The translations under genes were made by a program, and so were the position numbers. The notes beneath the pieces were generated by a model that was not told the DNA's origin, did not search any database, and saw only the letters and a list, made by a program, of their open reading frames with translations. Of a DNA stretch of 41,791 nt, positions 17,140 through 25,683 are shown piece by piece (positions within the stretch are counted from its first letter, which is position 1; each line of letters opens with the position of its first letter). The stretch is from an uncultured Bacteroides sp. (GTDB lineage: Bacteria; Bacteroidota; Bacteroidia; Cytophagales; Cyclobacteriaceae): assembly GCA_902168185.1 (NCBI GenBank), contig CABHOV010000009.1:1-41791 (forward strand), in the 5' to 3' direction.

Positions 17140-18237
17140 CTATGGCTCATTTCGGGTAACGTTCGCCGGCTCGTTAGCCATTTTAATTTTCTTCCGGTGC
17201 CTATGTTTTAGGTTTACGGTATAGGCCGGTATGGCAAATCTGATGTTCTTCTTAATGAAAGCATCCACGATGAGCAAATTAATTTTCTGTTGGATATCCA
17301 TATAGCGATTATAATCCGCACTCAAAATATAGTATACCACTTCAAAGGTAAAGCTATACTCGCCGAAATTCGCAAAGTGTGCACGGTCGAAACGCGTATC
17401 GGATTGTTGCTCAATGACTGATCGGATTATATTGGGAATAGACTGCAGATTTTCCGGACTGGTTTCATAAACGACCTGAAGCTTGAACACAATCCTTCTT
17501 TCAGACATTCGCTTGTAATTATGTATGCGCGAGTTGGTAAGATTGGTATTACTGAAAACTACCTGTTCCCCCTGAAGACTTCGCAGTCGTGTTGTCTTAA
17601 GGCCTATATATTCAACCGTTCCGAGCTTGTCGTCAACTATAATGAAGTCTCCAAGCTCAAAGGGTCTGTCAAAAAATATTACGAAATAATTAAAAAGGTC
17701 TCCAAGAATAGTTTGCGCAGCAAGGGCGATGGCTATACCGCCTACACCCAGGCCCGTTAAAACTGCGGTTACATTAAACCCAAGGTTGTCGAATAAGAAG
17801 ATAAGACCAATGATCCATAACAGAGCGTTTAATATGAGAACAATTCCGCGGATTTGTTTCAGTTTACTGCCACTCTCGTCATGCTCAACAAAATACGAAC
17901 GAATCGCACTTGTAACAGCACCGGCAATAAGGCGGATTGTTAAAACTATAAATGATATAGTAAAGACGTAGTTTAGGAATTGTATTCCTTTTTCCGGTAT
18001 CGTAAGCCATTGATAGGCTATGAAGAATGGTAGTAAGTATAGGATTGGAAAAATGTATTTGTCGAGACTGAAGATATACTGAATATATATACTTTTGGTT
18101 TTTGACTGCCTGCTTTTTAAAACTTTGCGAACGATTCCAATCACGACAATACTGCCTACAATGATGAGCATACTGATCAGGTAGTCTTTCAAACTATTTG
18201 CCTCCAACAGCGCTTCGAACGAATCAGGTATTTGCAT
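17140..18237 (-). CDS. MscS-family mechanosensitive ion channel
   Basis: The 365-residue protein (ATG 18237; an upstream frame to 18285 adds 16 unlikely residues) has about four hydrophobic segments in its first 150 residues. The pore-lining TM3 follows, with TGLGVGGIAIALAAQTILGD, then the MscS beta domain FFDRPFELGDFIIV, then GTVEYIGLKTTRLRS and NTNLTNSRIHNY. These are the standard signatures of small-conductance mechanosensitive channels of the inner membrane, which release solutes on osmotic downshock. The C-terminal tail is basic. A perfect triple TTAA box starts about 77 bases upstream, shared by position with the divergent universal stress protein gene. It complements the trehalose genes in an osmotic-balance set. 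Confidence 0.9.
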   Translation of the reverse strand: MQIPDSFEALLEANSLKDYLISMLIIVGSIVVIGIVRKVLKSRQSKTKSIYIQYIFSLDKYIFPILYLLPFFIAYQWLTIPEKGIQFLNYVFTISFIVLTIRLIAGAVTSAIRSYFVEHDESGSKLKQIRGIVLILNALLWIIGLIFLFDNLGFNVTAVLTGLGVGGIAIALAAQTILGDLFNYFVIFFDRPFELGDFIIVDDKLGTVEYIGLKTTRLRSLQGEQVVFSNTNLTNSRIHNYKRMSERRIVFKLQVVYETSPENLQSIPNIIRSVIEQQSDTRFDRAHFANFGEYSFTFEVVYYILSADYNRYMDIQQKINLLIVDAFIKKNIRFAIPAYTVNLKHRHRKKIKMANEPANVTRNEP

Positions 18238-18312
18238 AGGATTGATGGTATTTATATAGCAAATGCTTATGGTAAACATATGCATGGACGTTAAATATCC
18301 ATACGTGCCCAG

Positions 18313-18340
18313 GTTAAATGTGCCTTAAAAGGACATTAAA
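18313..18340. promoter_or_regulatory. 11-bp phased triple TTAA box upstream of the MscS gene
   Basis: TTAA at 18314, 18325 and 18336, exactly 11 bases apart, in the divergent MscS / universal stress protein region. Confidence 0.65.
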
Positions 18341-18370
18341 TAATAGTGTTTAAGCACCGGCCAGTCCTTA

Positions 18371-18398
18371 TTTAATATCAATTTTATCTGGATTTAAT
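18371..18398. promoter_or_regulatory. Phased TTAA box upstream of the universal stress protein gene
   Basis: TTAA at 18372 and 18394 (22 bases apart) with a near-match TTTA at the in-phase middle position 18383. It ends about 110 bases before the ATG at 18508. Confidence 0.5.
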
Positions 18399-18507
18399 TT
18401 CGCCATGCGATTTATACCTTATCCTTGTCAAAGGATTAAAATGGCATCATTTTTTTCTGCTACATGCTTGGCAGAACTAATATACTTCATGGTAAAAAAA
18501 ACAATCC

Positions 18508-19371
18508 ATGCGTGATTTTAAACTAAATAACATACTGGTCCCCGTTGATTTTTCCAAGTCATCATCAAATGCGCTGGCTACTGCCATTGTAATTTCTCAG
18601 CAGCAGGGAGCTGTCCTTACCCTGATGCATGTGGTTGAAGTGACGCCCGTCGTGATACCCGTAAAAGGAGAGGCTATAACTCTTCCAATTACTGAAATGG
18701 CAACTATCGCCAACGCTCGTTTGATGTCGTTGCGTGATAGCTTGATTGCGCGTTATGGTATAAAAATATCTTCGATAGTTGAAGCTGGTGTTCCTGCTTA
18801 TGCCTTGTGTAAATATGCCCTTGAGAAGGGAATGGATATGATTGTTATGGGCGCGGGAGGCGGTTTGGGGCTTAAGAAGTTTCTCGTAGGTTCAACAGCT
18901 TATAGAATGGTGAGGAATTCACCATGTCCGGTTCTCTCGATTCCCTCGGACCGGGTCGTCATCCGGTTTGGTAAAATTATTTTCCCAATTCGCAATGCGC
19001 CGCGCATGTTGGAGAAATTTGAAATATTAAAACCGATTATAAAACAGAATCGCTCATCATTGCTGATCGCAGGCTTGGCGGGTTCCAAGGATGCGAAGAG
19101 TTATAAATATATATCTGCAGTGATAGAAAAGTTAGCGACAAAATTAAAGGATGAAGGAATTGAGCATTCCTCGATGATCTATTTTAGTGATAGTATTTCC
19201 AAGCAACTTTTGGAAATATCGCGGGTAGAGAATCCGGATCTGATTGTGATCACAGCAATGGCTAGTTCATCACTGCGACGTTTCTTCCTGGAGTACTATA
19301 CAAAGAATATTGTCAACAAGGCTTCTTGTGCAGTATTAAGTATCAGACCTGATATGGCTGCCGTTAATTAA
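18508..19371 (+). CDS. Universal stress protein with two UspA domains
   Basis: The 287-residue protein is a tandem of two Usp folds. The first (about 1-150) starts NNILVPVDFSKSSSNALA and carries the nucleotide-binding loop MGAGGGLGLKKFLVGSTA, then SPCPVLSIP, fitting the G-x2-G-x9-G-S/T ATP motif. The second (about 155-285) ends with SCAVLSIRP, but its equivalent loop (TAMASSSLRRFFLEYYT) has lost the glycines, so only the first domain should bind ATP. This arrangement is common in Bacteroidota stress loci. It is divergent from the MscS gene and has its own TTAA box. Confidence 0.88.
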   Translation: MRDFKLNNILVPVDFSKSSSNALATAIVISQQQGAVLTLMHVVEVTPVVIPVKGEAITLPITEMATIANARLMSLRDSLIARYGIKISSIVEAGVPAYALCKYALEKGMDMIVMGAGGGLGLKKFLVGSTAYRMVRNSPCPVLSIPSDRVVIRFGKIIFPIRNAPRMLEKFEILKPIIKQNRSSLLIAGLAGSKDAKSYKYISAVIEKLATKLKDEGIEHSSMIYFSDSISKQLLEISRVENPDLIVITAMASSSLRRFFLEYYTKNIVNKASCAVLSIRPDMAAVN

Positions 19372-19438
19372 ACGACATGTTAGTATAAGCTTTTTGTTTG
19401 CGGCACACGCTGCGTTAACCGAACATGCCTGCCAATTT

Positions 19439-19488
19439 TTTAATTTGAATTTGTAGTAAAATTAATGTGTATTTTATTTCATTTTAAG
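19439..19488. promoter_or_regulatory. Phased TTAA array upstream of the EF-hand lipoprotein
   Basis: TTAA at 19440, 19462 and 19484 with a near-match TTTA at 19473. All fall on one 11-base register; the 19451 position is TTGT. It ends 56 bases before the ATG at 19544. Confidence 0.45.
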
Positions 19489-19543
19489 AGTACGATCGTT
19501 TAAAGGTATATAGTAGGAATTCGGCACCCAATATTATATACCT

Positions 19544-20116
19544 ATGCAAACTCATAAAATACAGAAATATAGTCTTAAGGGGAATCTGCAGCTACCAGCT
19601 TTTACAGCGATGGTAGCACTTATTTTCTTTTCTTGTTCTGCCCCCAAAACATATACCTCATTTGCAGATTGGGATACCAGCCAGGATCGAACGCTAAACC
19701 GCTCGGAATTTGTGAACGCCTATATAAATCAAAATTACTTTGACAGGTGGAGTCAAAACGGTTATTCGCTTTCTTATTCATCCTTCTTTGAGAAAGTTTT
19801 CGATTTACTTGACAAAGACCATGATGGATTAATCGGCATCATCGAATTCAACAGCCAGATAAAAAGTTTTTACTTCGGCTTGTTCTCTGAGAATGTCAGC
19901 ACGTGGGATGACGATGTGAGTGCAAGCATCAGTAAAGGTGAGTTCATTCAACACGCATCACGAACAAACCTTGCCTCCGTCTGGGACACAAACACAGACA
20001 AAAATATTTCGGAAAGTGAAATGGCGGGCGGGATGTTTTATATCGGTGATGTGAATGGTGACAGCGCAGTGGATGAAATAGAGCTTGATCTATGGAAACG
20101 AAATCGCAGCATTTGA
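19544..20116 (+). CDS. EF-hand calcium-binding lipoprotein
   Basis: The 190-residue product has a signal peptide of about 30 residues with a lipobox (FFSCSAP), so it should be an anchored lipoprotein. After it come EF-hand-type loops: DTSQDRTLNRSEF, DKDHDGLIGIIEF, DTNTDKNISESEM and DVNGDSAVDEIEL, plus a weaker DDDVSASISKGEF. The DKDHDG loop is close to canonical. It probably binds Ca2+ outside the cytoplasm as a sensor or buffer. It is convergent with the trehalose synthase gene (5-base gap) and follows a phased TTAA array, linking it to the stress set. Confidence 0.8.
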   Translation: MQTHKIQKYSLKGNLQLPAFTAMVALIFFSCSAPKTYTSFADWDTSQDRTLNRSEFVNAYINQNYFDRWSQNGYSLSYSSFFEKVFDLLDKDHDGLIGIIEFNSQIKSFYFGLFSENVSTWDDDVSASISKGEFIQHASRTNLASVWDTNTDKNISESEMAGGMFYIGDVNGDSAVDEIELDLWKRNRSI

Positions 20117-20121
20117 AAAGG

Positions 20122-22350
20122 TTATATGTTTTCAGAGACGTGTGCAAATTTATGCAACAGTTCCACAGCGTCTGTTTGATTTTTTAAATAGAATTGGGCC
20201 GAGGTAGGACCGGAGCCAATTTTTATACTATAGCCTTTGTCGGCCACAGCCTTAAACATGTCTTCATCCGTTTTGTCATCACCCATACTCATAACAAAAT
20301 CGTAGGGCAGCTCTTCGATAAGCTTTGTCGCGATGGTGCCCTTGTCGATTCCAGCAACACGGACTTCAATTACTTTGTTACCGTCAATAATATGCAGGTA
20401 AGAATTTCTAACCATGTGGTGCAGATTGTCGAGTATTTCGCGCGACCTGATAAAGCCAAGCTCTGGATTCACATTCCTATAGTGCCATACCAGTGTATAT
20501 TTTTTTTCTTCGATAAATGATCCGGGACTTCTTCTGGTAAATATTTCCAGCATCGGTTTGATGATTTGTTTCCAGGCTTGCTCCGAATCAGTCCTATATA
20601 TCCAGGAAGAGCGTTTTATTTTCACTCCCATGCCATGCTCAGAGACTAGGCTAATCGGTAGATTGCCGAACCAGGCTTCAAGAAATGAACTATCACGCCC
20701 ACTGATGATGGTCACGTCATTTCTATCGTCCACAGCTAAGGACTGCAAAAGTTCAATCAGCTTTTTATCCGGAGTTGCCATCGAAGGGTGACGGGCATAG
20801 CCCACCAATGTCCCGTCATAATCTAATAGTAGCAGACGCTTATTCGAATTTCTGAATGCACTGGTGAGCTCTGTTATGGGGGTCCTTGATAGATATTTTG
20901 TTTCTTGTTTTTGCTGCAACGTTTTTATCTCGTGAATCTGATTGATAAAGTCGTTCATCCAGTGCTCTACCGTATAGTCCTTTAATCGTTGCTGAAGCTT
21001 TGAAATTTTTTCCTTTTGGATATCCTCCGGCATGGTGAGTGCTGTAACAATAGCAGTTGCCACATCTTGCTGATCCATCGGATTGACTAGTATAGCTTCA
21101 CCCATTTCGTTGGCAGCACCTGCTAGCTCACTTAAAATAAGTACGCCGCTATTTTTCTTACAGGCTGCAAATTCTTTGGCTACAAGGTTCATCCCGTCCC
21201 GTAAGGGCGTAATGAGACCAACATCTGCCACCGCATACATAGCGGTGAGTTCTTCAAATGACAATTGACTATATCGGTATATAATGGGCTGCCAACTTAG
21301 TGTAGAGTACTTTCCATTTATTCTTCCGATCTCTTCTTCTATTAGTTTTTTTCTTTCGGTATATTTAAATATCACCTGACGAGAAGGCACCACAACGAGA
21401 ATAAAAACAACCTTCTCTTTCCATTCCGGATGCTGTTCCAGGAATTTCTCGAACCCGAGCATGCGATGCGTAATTCCTTTTGTATAGTCTAACCGGTCGA
21501 CTGAAAATATTATTCGTTTTCCTTCAAAGTTCTTTTCAATGGAGTTTTTAAGCGTGATAACCGCTGGGATCGAAATCGATCTGTTGAATTTGTCGAAATC
21601 TATACCAAGCGGAAACATCTCTGCTTTTATTAGCCTGTGAGGCAAATGAATCGTTCGGAATTCATGATCGTATCCGCAGACCATTTGAACGGTCTGTAAA
21701 AAATGTTGTACATACTCGTGCGTATGAAATCCGATCAGGTCCGCTCCGAGCAAACCTCGTATCAGCTTTTCTTTCCACGGCTTATGAAGCAATCGAAAAA
21801 TCTCATAGGAGGGAAAAGGAATATGCAGAAAAAAACCAATTGTTATATCTGAAAAGCGGTCTCGTATCACCTGCGGAAGAAGCATGAGTTGATAGTCATG
21901 CACCCATACAAAATCGCCCGGTGTTAAGAAAGAAAGAATCGATTCTGCAAAGAGACGATTTACCTCTTCATAACTGGCAAACGTTTCATTTTCATACTCC
22001 ACAAATGAAGGGAAGTAATGGAACAGCGGCCACAGCGTAGCATTACAAAAACCATTATAGTATCGATGATATATTTTTTTCTCTATGAATACCGGTTTCA
22101 CTTCATATTGAAATGACAGCAACTTCTCATCCAGTATTTTAGACCATTGCTTTTCGTTAAAGTCAGCGGCACCCATCCATACGACAGATTCAAATGAATA
22201 ATTCTGGGATGTATTCTCAAGATAACTTTTAAGGGCGCTTACAAGACCGCCATCACTTTCTTCAAGTTTGATTTTTTGATTTTCAATGCGAACTTGAAAA
22301 GGCAAACGGTTTGAAACAATAACTAGACGCTTAACGGATTGATGGCTCAT
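20122..22350 (-). CDS. otsAB: Bifunctional trehalose-6-phosphate synthase/phosphatase (OtsA-OtsB fusion)
   Basis: The 742-residue protein fuses a GT20 synthase (about 1-465) to a HAD-type phosphatase (about 500-740). Synthase motifs are [59 protein letters not shown] (the Arg and Lys that hold the sugar phosphates) and [12 protein letters not shown]. Phosphatase motifs are [12 protein letters not shown] (DxDGT nucleophile), VTIISGRD and [11 protein letters not shown]. It converts UDP-glucose and glucose-6-phosphate to trehalose in one chain, making an osmoprotectant. ATG 22350 ([17 protein letters not shown]) is preferred; an in-frame extension to 22440 looks non-conserved. A triple TTAA box lies about 150 bases upstream, in the shared region with the second regulator. 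Confidence 0.95.
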   Translation of the reverse strand: MSHQSVKRLVIVSNRLPFQVRIENQKIKLEESDGGLVSALKSYLENTSQNYSFESVVWMGAADFNEKQWSKILDEKLLSFQYEVKPVFIEKKIYHRYYNGFCNATLWPLFHYFPSFVEYENETFASYEEVNRLFAESILSFLTPGDFVWVHDYQLMLLPQVIRDRFSDITIGFFLHIPFPSYEIFRLLHKPWKEKLIRGLLGADLIGFHTHEYVQHFLQTVQMVCGYDHEFRTIHLPHRLIKAEMFPLGIDFDKFNRSISIPAVITLKNSIEKNFEGKRIIFSVDRLDYTKGITHRMLGFEKFLEQHPEWKEKVVFILVVVPSRQVIFKYTERKKLIEEEIGRINGKYSTLSWQPIIYRYSQLSFEELTAMYAVADVGLITPLRDGMNLVAKEFAACKKNSGVLILSELAGAANEMGEAILVNPMDQQDVATAIVTALTMPEDIQKEKISKLQQRLKDYTVEHWMNDFINQIHEIKTLQQKQETKYLSRTPITELTSAFRNSNKRLLLLDYDGTLVGYARHPSMATPDKKLIELLQSLAVDDRNDVTIISGRDSSFLEAWFGNLPISLVSEHGMGVKIKRSSWIYRTDSEQAWKQIIKPMLEIFTRRSPGSFIEEKKYTLVWHYRNVNPELGFIRSREILDNLHHMVRNSYLHIIDGNKVIEVRVAGIDKGTIATKLIEELPYDFVMSMGDDKTDEDMFKAVADKGYSIKIGSGPTSAQFYLKNQTDAVELLHKFAHVSENI

Positions 22351-22497
22351 ACAGGTATCGTTCAATGAAGCAGCGACCACATCCACTAACAGGATGGTCA
22401 CAGCATTTGCGTGGAAGTGAAAAGAAACCCAACCGGGCACTCAGAAATTGCACGGTCAAATGTATGTTGATTAACACGGCACGCTGTGCTTATAGTA

Positions 22498-22525
22498 ATT
22501 AAATCGATATTAAAAGTGTATTAAA
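22498..22525. promoter_or_regulatory. 11-bp phased triple TTAA box between otsAB and the second regulator
   Basis: TTAA at 22499, 22510 and 22521, exactly 11 bases apart. It lies 91 bases before the regulator ATG (22616) and about 150 before the divergent otsAB ATG, so it may serve both and give autoregulation. Confidence 0.65.
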
Positions 22526-22615
22526 ACCCTTTTGTAATCGGATTATAAACGGAACTTAGATGCGCTGTTTGGGTAGGTAAAGATTATTTATAACAAAAGC
22601 TTATCAGATATATAT

Positions 22616-23293
22616 ATGAAGGTGCTGGTAATAGAAGATGAACAACAGGTGGCAAGCTTCATTAAGCAAGGGCTGGAGGAGCAATCACTTGAAGTTGACG
22701 TGGCGTATGACGGTAATATCGGCGGGCGACTCGCACTTAGTCGGGATTACGATGTCATTCTTCTTGATATCGTAATACCTGGGATAAACGGATTTGACTT
22801 ATGTAAGATTCTTAAGAAAGAAAAACCGGCAACGGCTGTGCTCATGCTTACAACCCTGGGAACTACAGCCGACAAGGTCACAGGGTTTGACTCAGGTGCT
22901 GATGATTACTTGCTTAAGCCTTTTGAATTCGAGGAGCTTATTGCTCGCCTGAAGGCACTTGCAAGGAGGCCTTCGATGGCCACTGCGTCATACAGTCATA
23001 TACTGCGATACGAAGATCTGCGACTGGATACCGAGAAGAAAATTGCTTATCGCCACAATCAGATGATCAAGCTCTCGGCAAAGGAATTTGCCTTGCTTGA
23101 GTTTTTTCTACGCAATCCGGGGCGGGTCATTGCCCGTACAGAGCTGGCAGAAAAAGTATGGGATTTGAGATTCAACACAGGCACCAATGTTGTTGAAGTA
23201 TATATTAACATGCTGCGAAATAAAATTGATAAAGATTTTGAGCCTAAATTACTGCATACACGTATCGGTCTTGGATATGTACTAACTATATAA
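22616..23293 (+). CDS. OmpR/PhoB-family response regulator, second paralogue
   Basis: The 225-residue regulator has a receiver (E7/D8, D51 in LLDIVIP, T79 in MLTTL, K101 in LLKPFEFEE) and a winged-helix domain. Its C-terminal segment TGTNVVEVYINMLRNKIDK and final LLHTRIGLGYVL are nearly identical to the regulator at 11048-11737, while the rest has diverged more. The kinase starts 61 bases downstream on the same strand. A phased TTAA triple sits about 90 bases upstream, fitting autoregulation. Both regulators probably bind the same boxes, so the two systems may cooperate or compete. Confidence 0.92.
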   Translation: MKVLVIEDEQQVASFIKQGLEEQSLEVDVAYDGNIGGRLALSRDYDVILLDIVIPGINGFDLCKILKKEKPATAVLMLTTLGTTADKVTGFDSGADDYLLKPFEFEELIARLKALARRPSMATASYSHILRYEDLRLDTEKKIAYRHNQMIKLSAKEFALLEFFLRNPGRVIARTELAEKVWDLRFNTGTNVVEVYINMLRNKIDKDFEPKLLHTRIGLGYVLTI

Positions 23294-23354
23294 TCGATAA
23301 TGCCTTAATGACAATGCGATATTTCGACCTATTTTTAAACGCAGTCAACCACAC

Positions 23355-24728
23355 ATGAATATCCGGACTAAACTTACTGTAATCTTCTTTGTTCTGGTAA
23401 TCATTGTTGTTTCAGTTATTTCAATAAGCATCTACTACTTCTCGTCTCAATACCGCGCACAGGATTTTTACAGGCGTTTAAAAAATCGAGCCATTAACAC
23501 AGCCAAATTACTTACTCAGTTTGAAGAAGTAAATGCTACTTTACTTCAACGAATGGAGCGTGAAAATCCAGCGAGTCTACCCAGCCAATACGTTGTTATA
23601 TATAACAACCTAAACGAAATACTGTATAGTAGTGAAAAGGTTTCTGCAGTACCTGTGGACGATATATTGTTGAAGAGAATAGAAAATGAAAATGAAGTAT
23701 ATTTTGAACGTGACGATTATGCGGTATTGGGTTTTTTGTTTGAAGCCAAAGGGAGTCGATTCAAAATTATAGCTTCTGCCATTGATATCAATGGACGGGA
23801 TGCGCTTATTAACTTACGTGATATTTTACTGGCAATTTTTTCAATCAGTGTTATTATAGTATCCATCCTGGGATGGGTGTTTTCAGGGAGAGTATTAAGC
23901 CCGATCTTGAGAATCGTTAATGAAGTGGATACAATAACTGCGGCCAACCTTGAACTGCGTCTGAATGAAGGTAACAGGAGGGATGAGCTGAGCAAGCTCG
24001 CGCAAACGTTCAATAAAATGCTTTCCAGACTGCAGCGCGCTTTTTTTGCTCAAAAGAATTTTATTGCTAACGCATCCCACGAAATCAAGACACCCATTAC
24101 TGTAATTACAGGAGAAATTGAAGTGGCGCTGCTACAACGCAGAACGGTTGATTACTACATAAACCTGTTAAAGTCTGTTCTGGTAGGGGTGAAGGGAATG
24201 AATAAGCTATCCACGCAGTTGCTGCTTTTAGCGCAGACCAGTTCTGATAATCCGGAGAAACAATTTAGTGCTATACGGATCGATGATATACTTTGGTCGG
24301 TTAAAGATGAATTATCAAAAGCTCACAGTGAATATACCGTGGATATAGAATTTGACATGGCCATCAGCGATCAGACACTAAGCACAATAGGAGATGCAGA
24401 GCTTCTAAAAGTGGTGATACTAAATCTGATGGAGAATGGATGTAAATACTCGGATGATAATAAAGTATCTGTGGTACTGGCCTCTGGCAAAGATGAGATC
24501 ACAATCCGATTTATAAATAAAGGTGTGGGAATTCCCAGCAATGATCTCGATAAAATATTTGAACCATTTTACCGGGGCAAACCCAGTAAAAAAGTAAAAG
24601 GATTTGGTATAGGTCTTCCGCTTGCTAAGCGCATAATGGAACTACACAAGGGAAAAATACTGGTTAGCTCAGGGCAAAATGACAGCACTACATTTACCAT
24701 GGTGCTCCCGTTTTTGGATACTGTTTAA
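23355..24728 (+). CDS. HAMP sensor histidine kinase, second paralogue, altered G1 box
   Basis: The 457-residue kinase matches the kinase at 9675-11051 in length and order: membrane helices about 8-30 and 156-176, periplasmic sensor between them, HAMP, H242 in NASHEIKTPITV, N box MENGCKY, F box IFEPFYRG and G2 GFGIGLPL. One notable difference is the G1 box, FINKGVGIP: Asn388 stands where the other kinase has Asp388 (FNDSGIGIS). This Asp normally contacts the adenine of ATP. Kinase activity may be weak, leaving mainly a phosphatase or heterodimer role, although Asn can partly substitute. The stop codon overlaps the next TTAA triple. Confidence 0.9.
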   Translation: MNIRTKLTVIFFVLVIIVVSVISISIYYFSSQYRAQDFYRRLKNRAINTAKLLTQFEEVNATLLQRMERENPASLPSQYVVIYNNLNEILYSSEKVSAVPVDDILLKRIENENEVYFERDDYAVLGFLFEAKGSRFKIIASAIDINGRDALINLRDILLAIFSISVIIVSILGWVFSGRVLSPILRIVNEVDTITAANLELRLNEGNRRDELSKLAQTFNKMLSRLQRAFFAQKNFIANASHEIKTPITVITGEIEVALLQRRTVDYYINLLKSVLVGVKGMNKLSTQLLLLAQTSSDNPEKQFSAIRIDDILWSVKDELSKAHSEYTVDIEFDMAISDQTLSTIGDAELLKVVILNLMENGCKYSDDNKVSVVLASGKDEITIRFINKGVGIPSNDLDKIFEPFYRGKPSKKVKGFGIGLPLAKRIMELHKGKILVSSGQNDSTTFTMVLPFLDTV

Positions 24729-24751
24729 TGGTGTTTTAATGTCGATTTAAT
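24724..24751. promoter_or_regulatory. 11-bp phased triple TTAA box upstream of the pseudo-receiver gene
   Basis: TTAA at 24725, 24736 and 24747, exactly 11 bases apart, ending 78 bases before the ATG at 24829. The first copy overlaps the kinase stop codon. The half-site orientation is TTTAAT, the reverse of most others. Confidence 0.6.
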
Positions 24752-24828
24752 TCGGTATGTCTTGAAGCTCCCACCAGATATACTTTACTTTAGGCTTATG
24801 TTAATGAAGTAGAAATATTAACCGAGGT

Positions 24829-25233
24829 ATGATGCTGACATGCTTGTTTATTAACAATGACCTGGAGGAACAGGCACTTTTTATGAAAGCGCTTAAGGAT
24901 GTGTCACCTCATACGCTGTGTTTTATCGCAATAGACGGTCTTGGAGGATTCTCTATGATGATGGACAAAGATATTATTCCAGACTATATATTTATTGAGT
25001 TAGATATGCCGGAGATGGGTGGTGTTGAATTTTTAAAACAGATTAAAGGAAATGATCTATTGAAAGACATTCCTGTTATTGTACATGCCGTATCTCCGTT
25101 ACCCCATAAAGTGATCGAGATAAAGGAGGCTGGAGCTGAAGCTATATATATGCAGCGATACAACTACAGGGGTATCTGTAACATGCTTAATGTATATATG
25201 AATATGATTTTTGTAAACCTCTCGCCAAACTAA
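24829..25233 (+). CDS. Degenerate receiver (pseudo-receiver) with Glu at the phosphoacceptor site
   Basis: The 134-residue protein keeps the receiver scaffold but has lost its chemistry. The acidic pair region reads FINNDLEE instead of VDDD. The phosphoacceptor strand reads YIFIELDMPEMGG, placing Glu57 where Asp is expected. The switch Thr is replaced (IVHAVS) and the conserved Lys region reads MQRYNYRG without KP. Glu at this place often mimics constant phosphorylation, so the protein may be locked in an active-like form. It sits directly behind the second kinase with its own TTAA triple, which suggests a dedicated accessory role. A terminator follows. Confidence 0.75.
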   Translation: MMLTCLFINNDLEEQALFMKALKDVSPHTLCFIAIDGLGGFSMMMDKDIIPDYIFIELDMPEMGGVEFLKQIKGNDLLKDIPVIVHAVSPLPHKVIEIKEAGAEAIYMQRYNYRGICNMLNVYMNMIFVNLSPN

Positions 25234-25266
25234 AATAAAAAGAGGTTGCCGGTTGAGACAACCTCT
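25234..25266 (-). terminator. Rho-independent terminator for the DUF3606 gene
   Basis: AGAGGTTG (25241-25248) pairs with CAACCTCT (25259-25266). Read on the minus strand the hairpin is followed by TTTTATTTT, a good U-tract. It also ends the gap behind the convergent pseudo-receiver gene. Confidence 0.75.
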
Positions 25267-25291
25267 CATCGCTTAAACATCGCCTGGTTTG

Positions 25292-25477
25292 TTACCGGAT
25301 AGCACCTTTTTTATGAAGGTACTTTTCTATCTTGGCCACGCTGTCGCTCTGTACCGCTCTTTTGGCCCCGCCAATCTGAAGGCTTGACACTTTCCATTTT
25401 TTTGTCCAGAACAGCAATTCTTCACGAAGTATTTTCTTGTTGTTTACCGTGCCGGGTGTTAATTTATGTTTTGCCAT
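25292..25477 (-). CDS. DUF3606-family small protein
   Basis: The 61-residue basic protein reads EELLFWTKKWKVSSLQI, then VAKIEKYLHKK, matching the DUF3606 pattern (a W-x-K-K-F/W-G-V-S core and a final helix of the form VxxYL). These short proteins are common in Proteobacteria and Bacteroidota stress loci; their function is unknown. It is divergent from the RND operon, and the phased TTAA array at 25569-25607 lies about 90 bases upstream and could serve both. A clear terminator follows the gene. Confidence 0.75.
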   Translation of the reverse strand: MAKHKLTPGTVNNKKILREELLFWTKKWKVSSLQIGGAKRAVQSDSVAKIEKYLHKKGAIR

Positions 25478-25568
25478 TATTATTTTTTTGGGAATATAGG
25501 TATAGGTATAGTATAAAAAAAAGTAACGGGGTTTTTGTTTGAAAAGTAAAACAAAAATAAAAGAGACA

Positions 25569-25607
25569 TTAAATCAATATTAAGACCAATGTAAATCGAC
25601 ATTAAAA
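25569..25607. promoter_or_regulatory. 11-bp phased TTAA array upstream of the RND operon
   Basis: TTAA at 25570, 25581 and 25603, with GTAA at the in-phase position 25592: four half-sites on one 11-base register. It ends 77 bases before the membrane-fusion protein ATG. Confidence 0.6.
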
Positions 25608-25657
25608 AATATGATCGGTGGACATCCATTACGCAGCTGGTAGGATATTTGATTCGA

Positions 25658-25680
25658 TCTTAAACAATCAATCGTAATCA
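25658..25680 (+). promoter_or_regulatory. 23-base element before the RND operon start codon
   Basis: Matches 13687-13709 at 22 of 23 bases, with the core AATCAATCGTAATCA. It ends four bases before ATG 25684, so it covers the 5' untranslated leader or ribosome entry site. Confidence 0.5.
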
Positions 25681-25683
25681 GTG

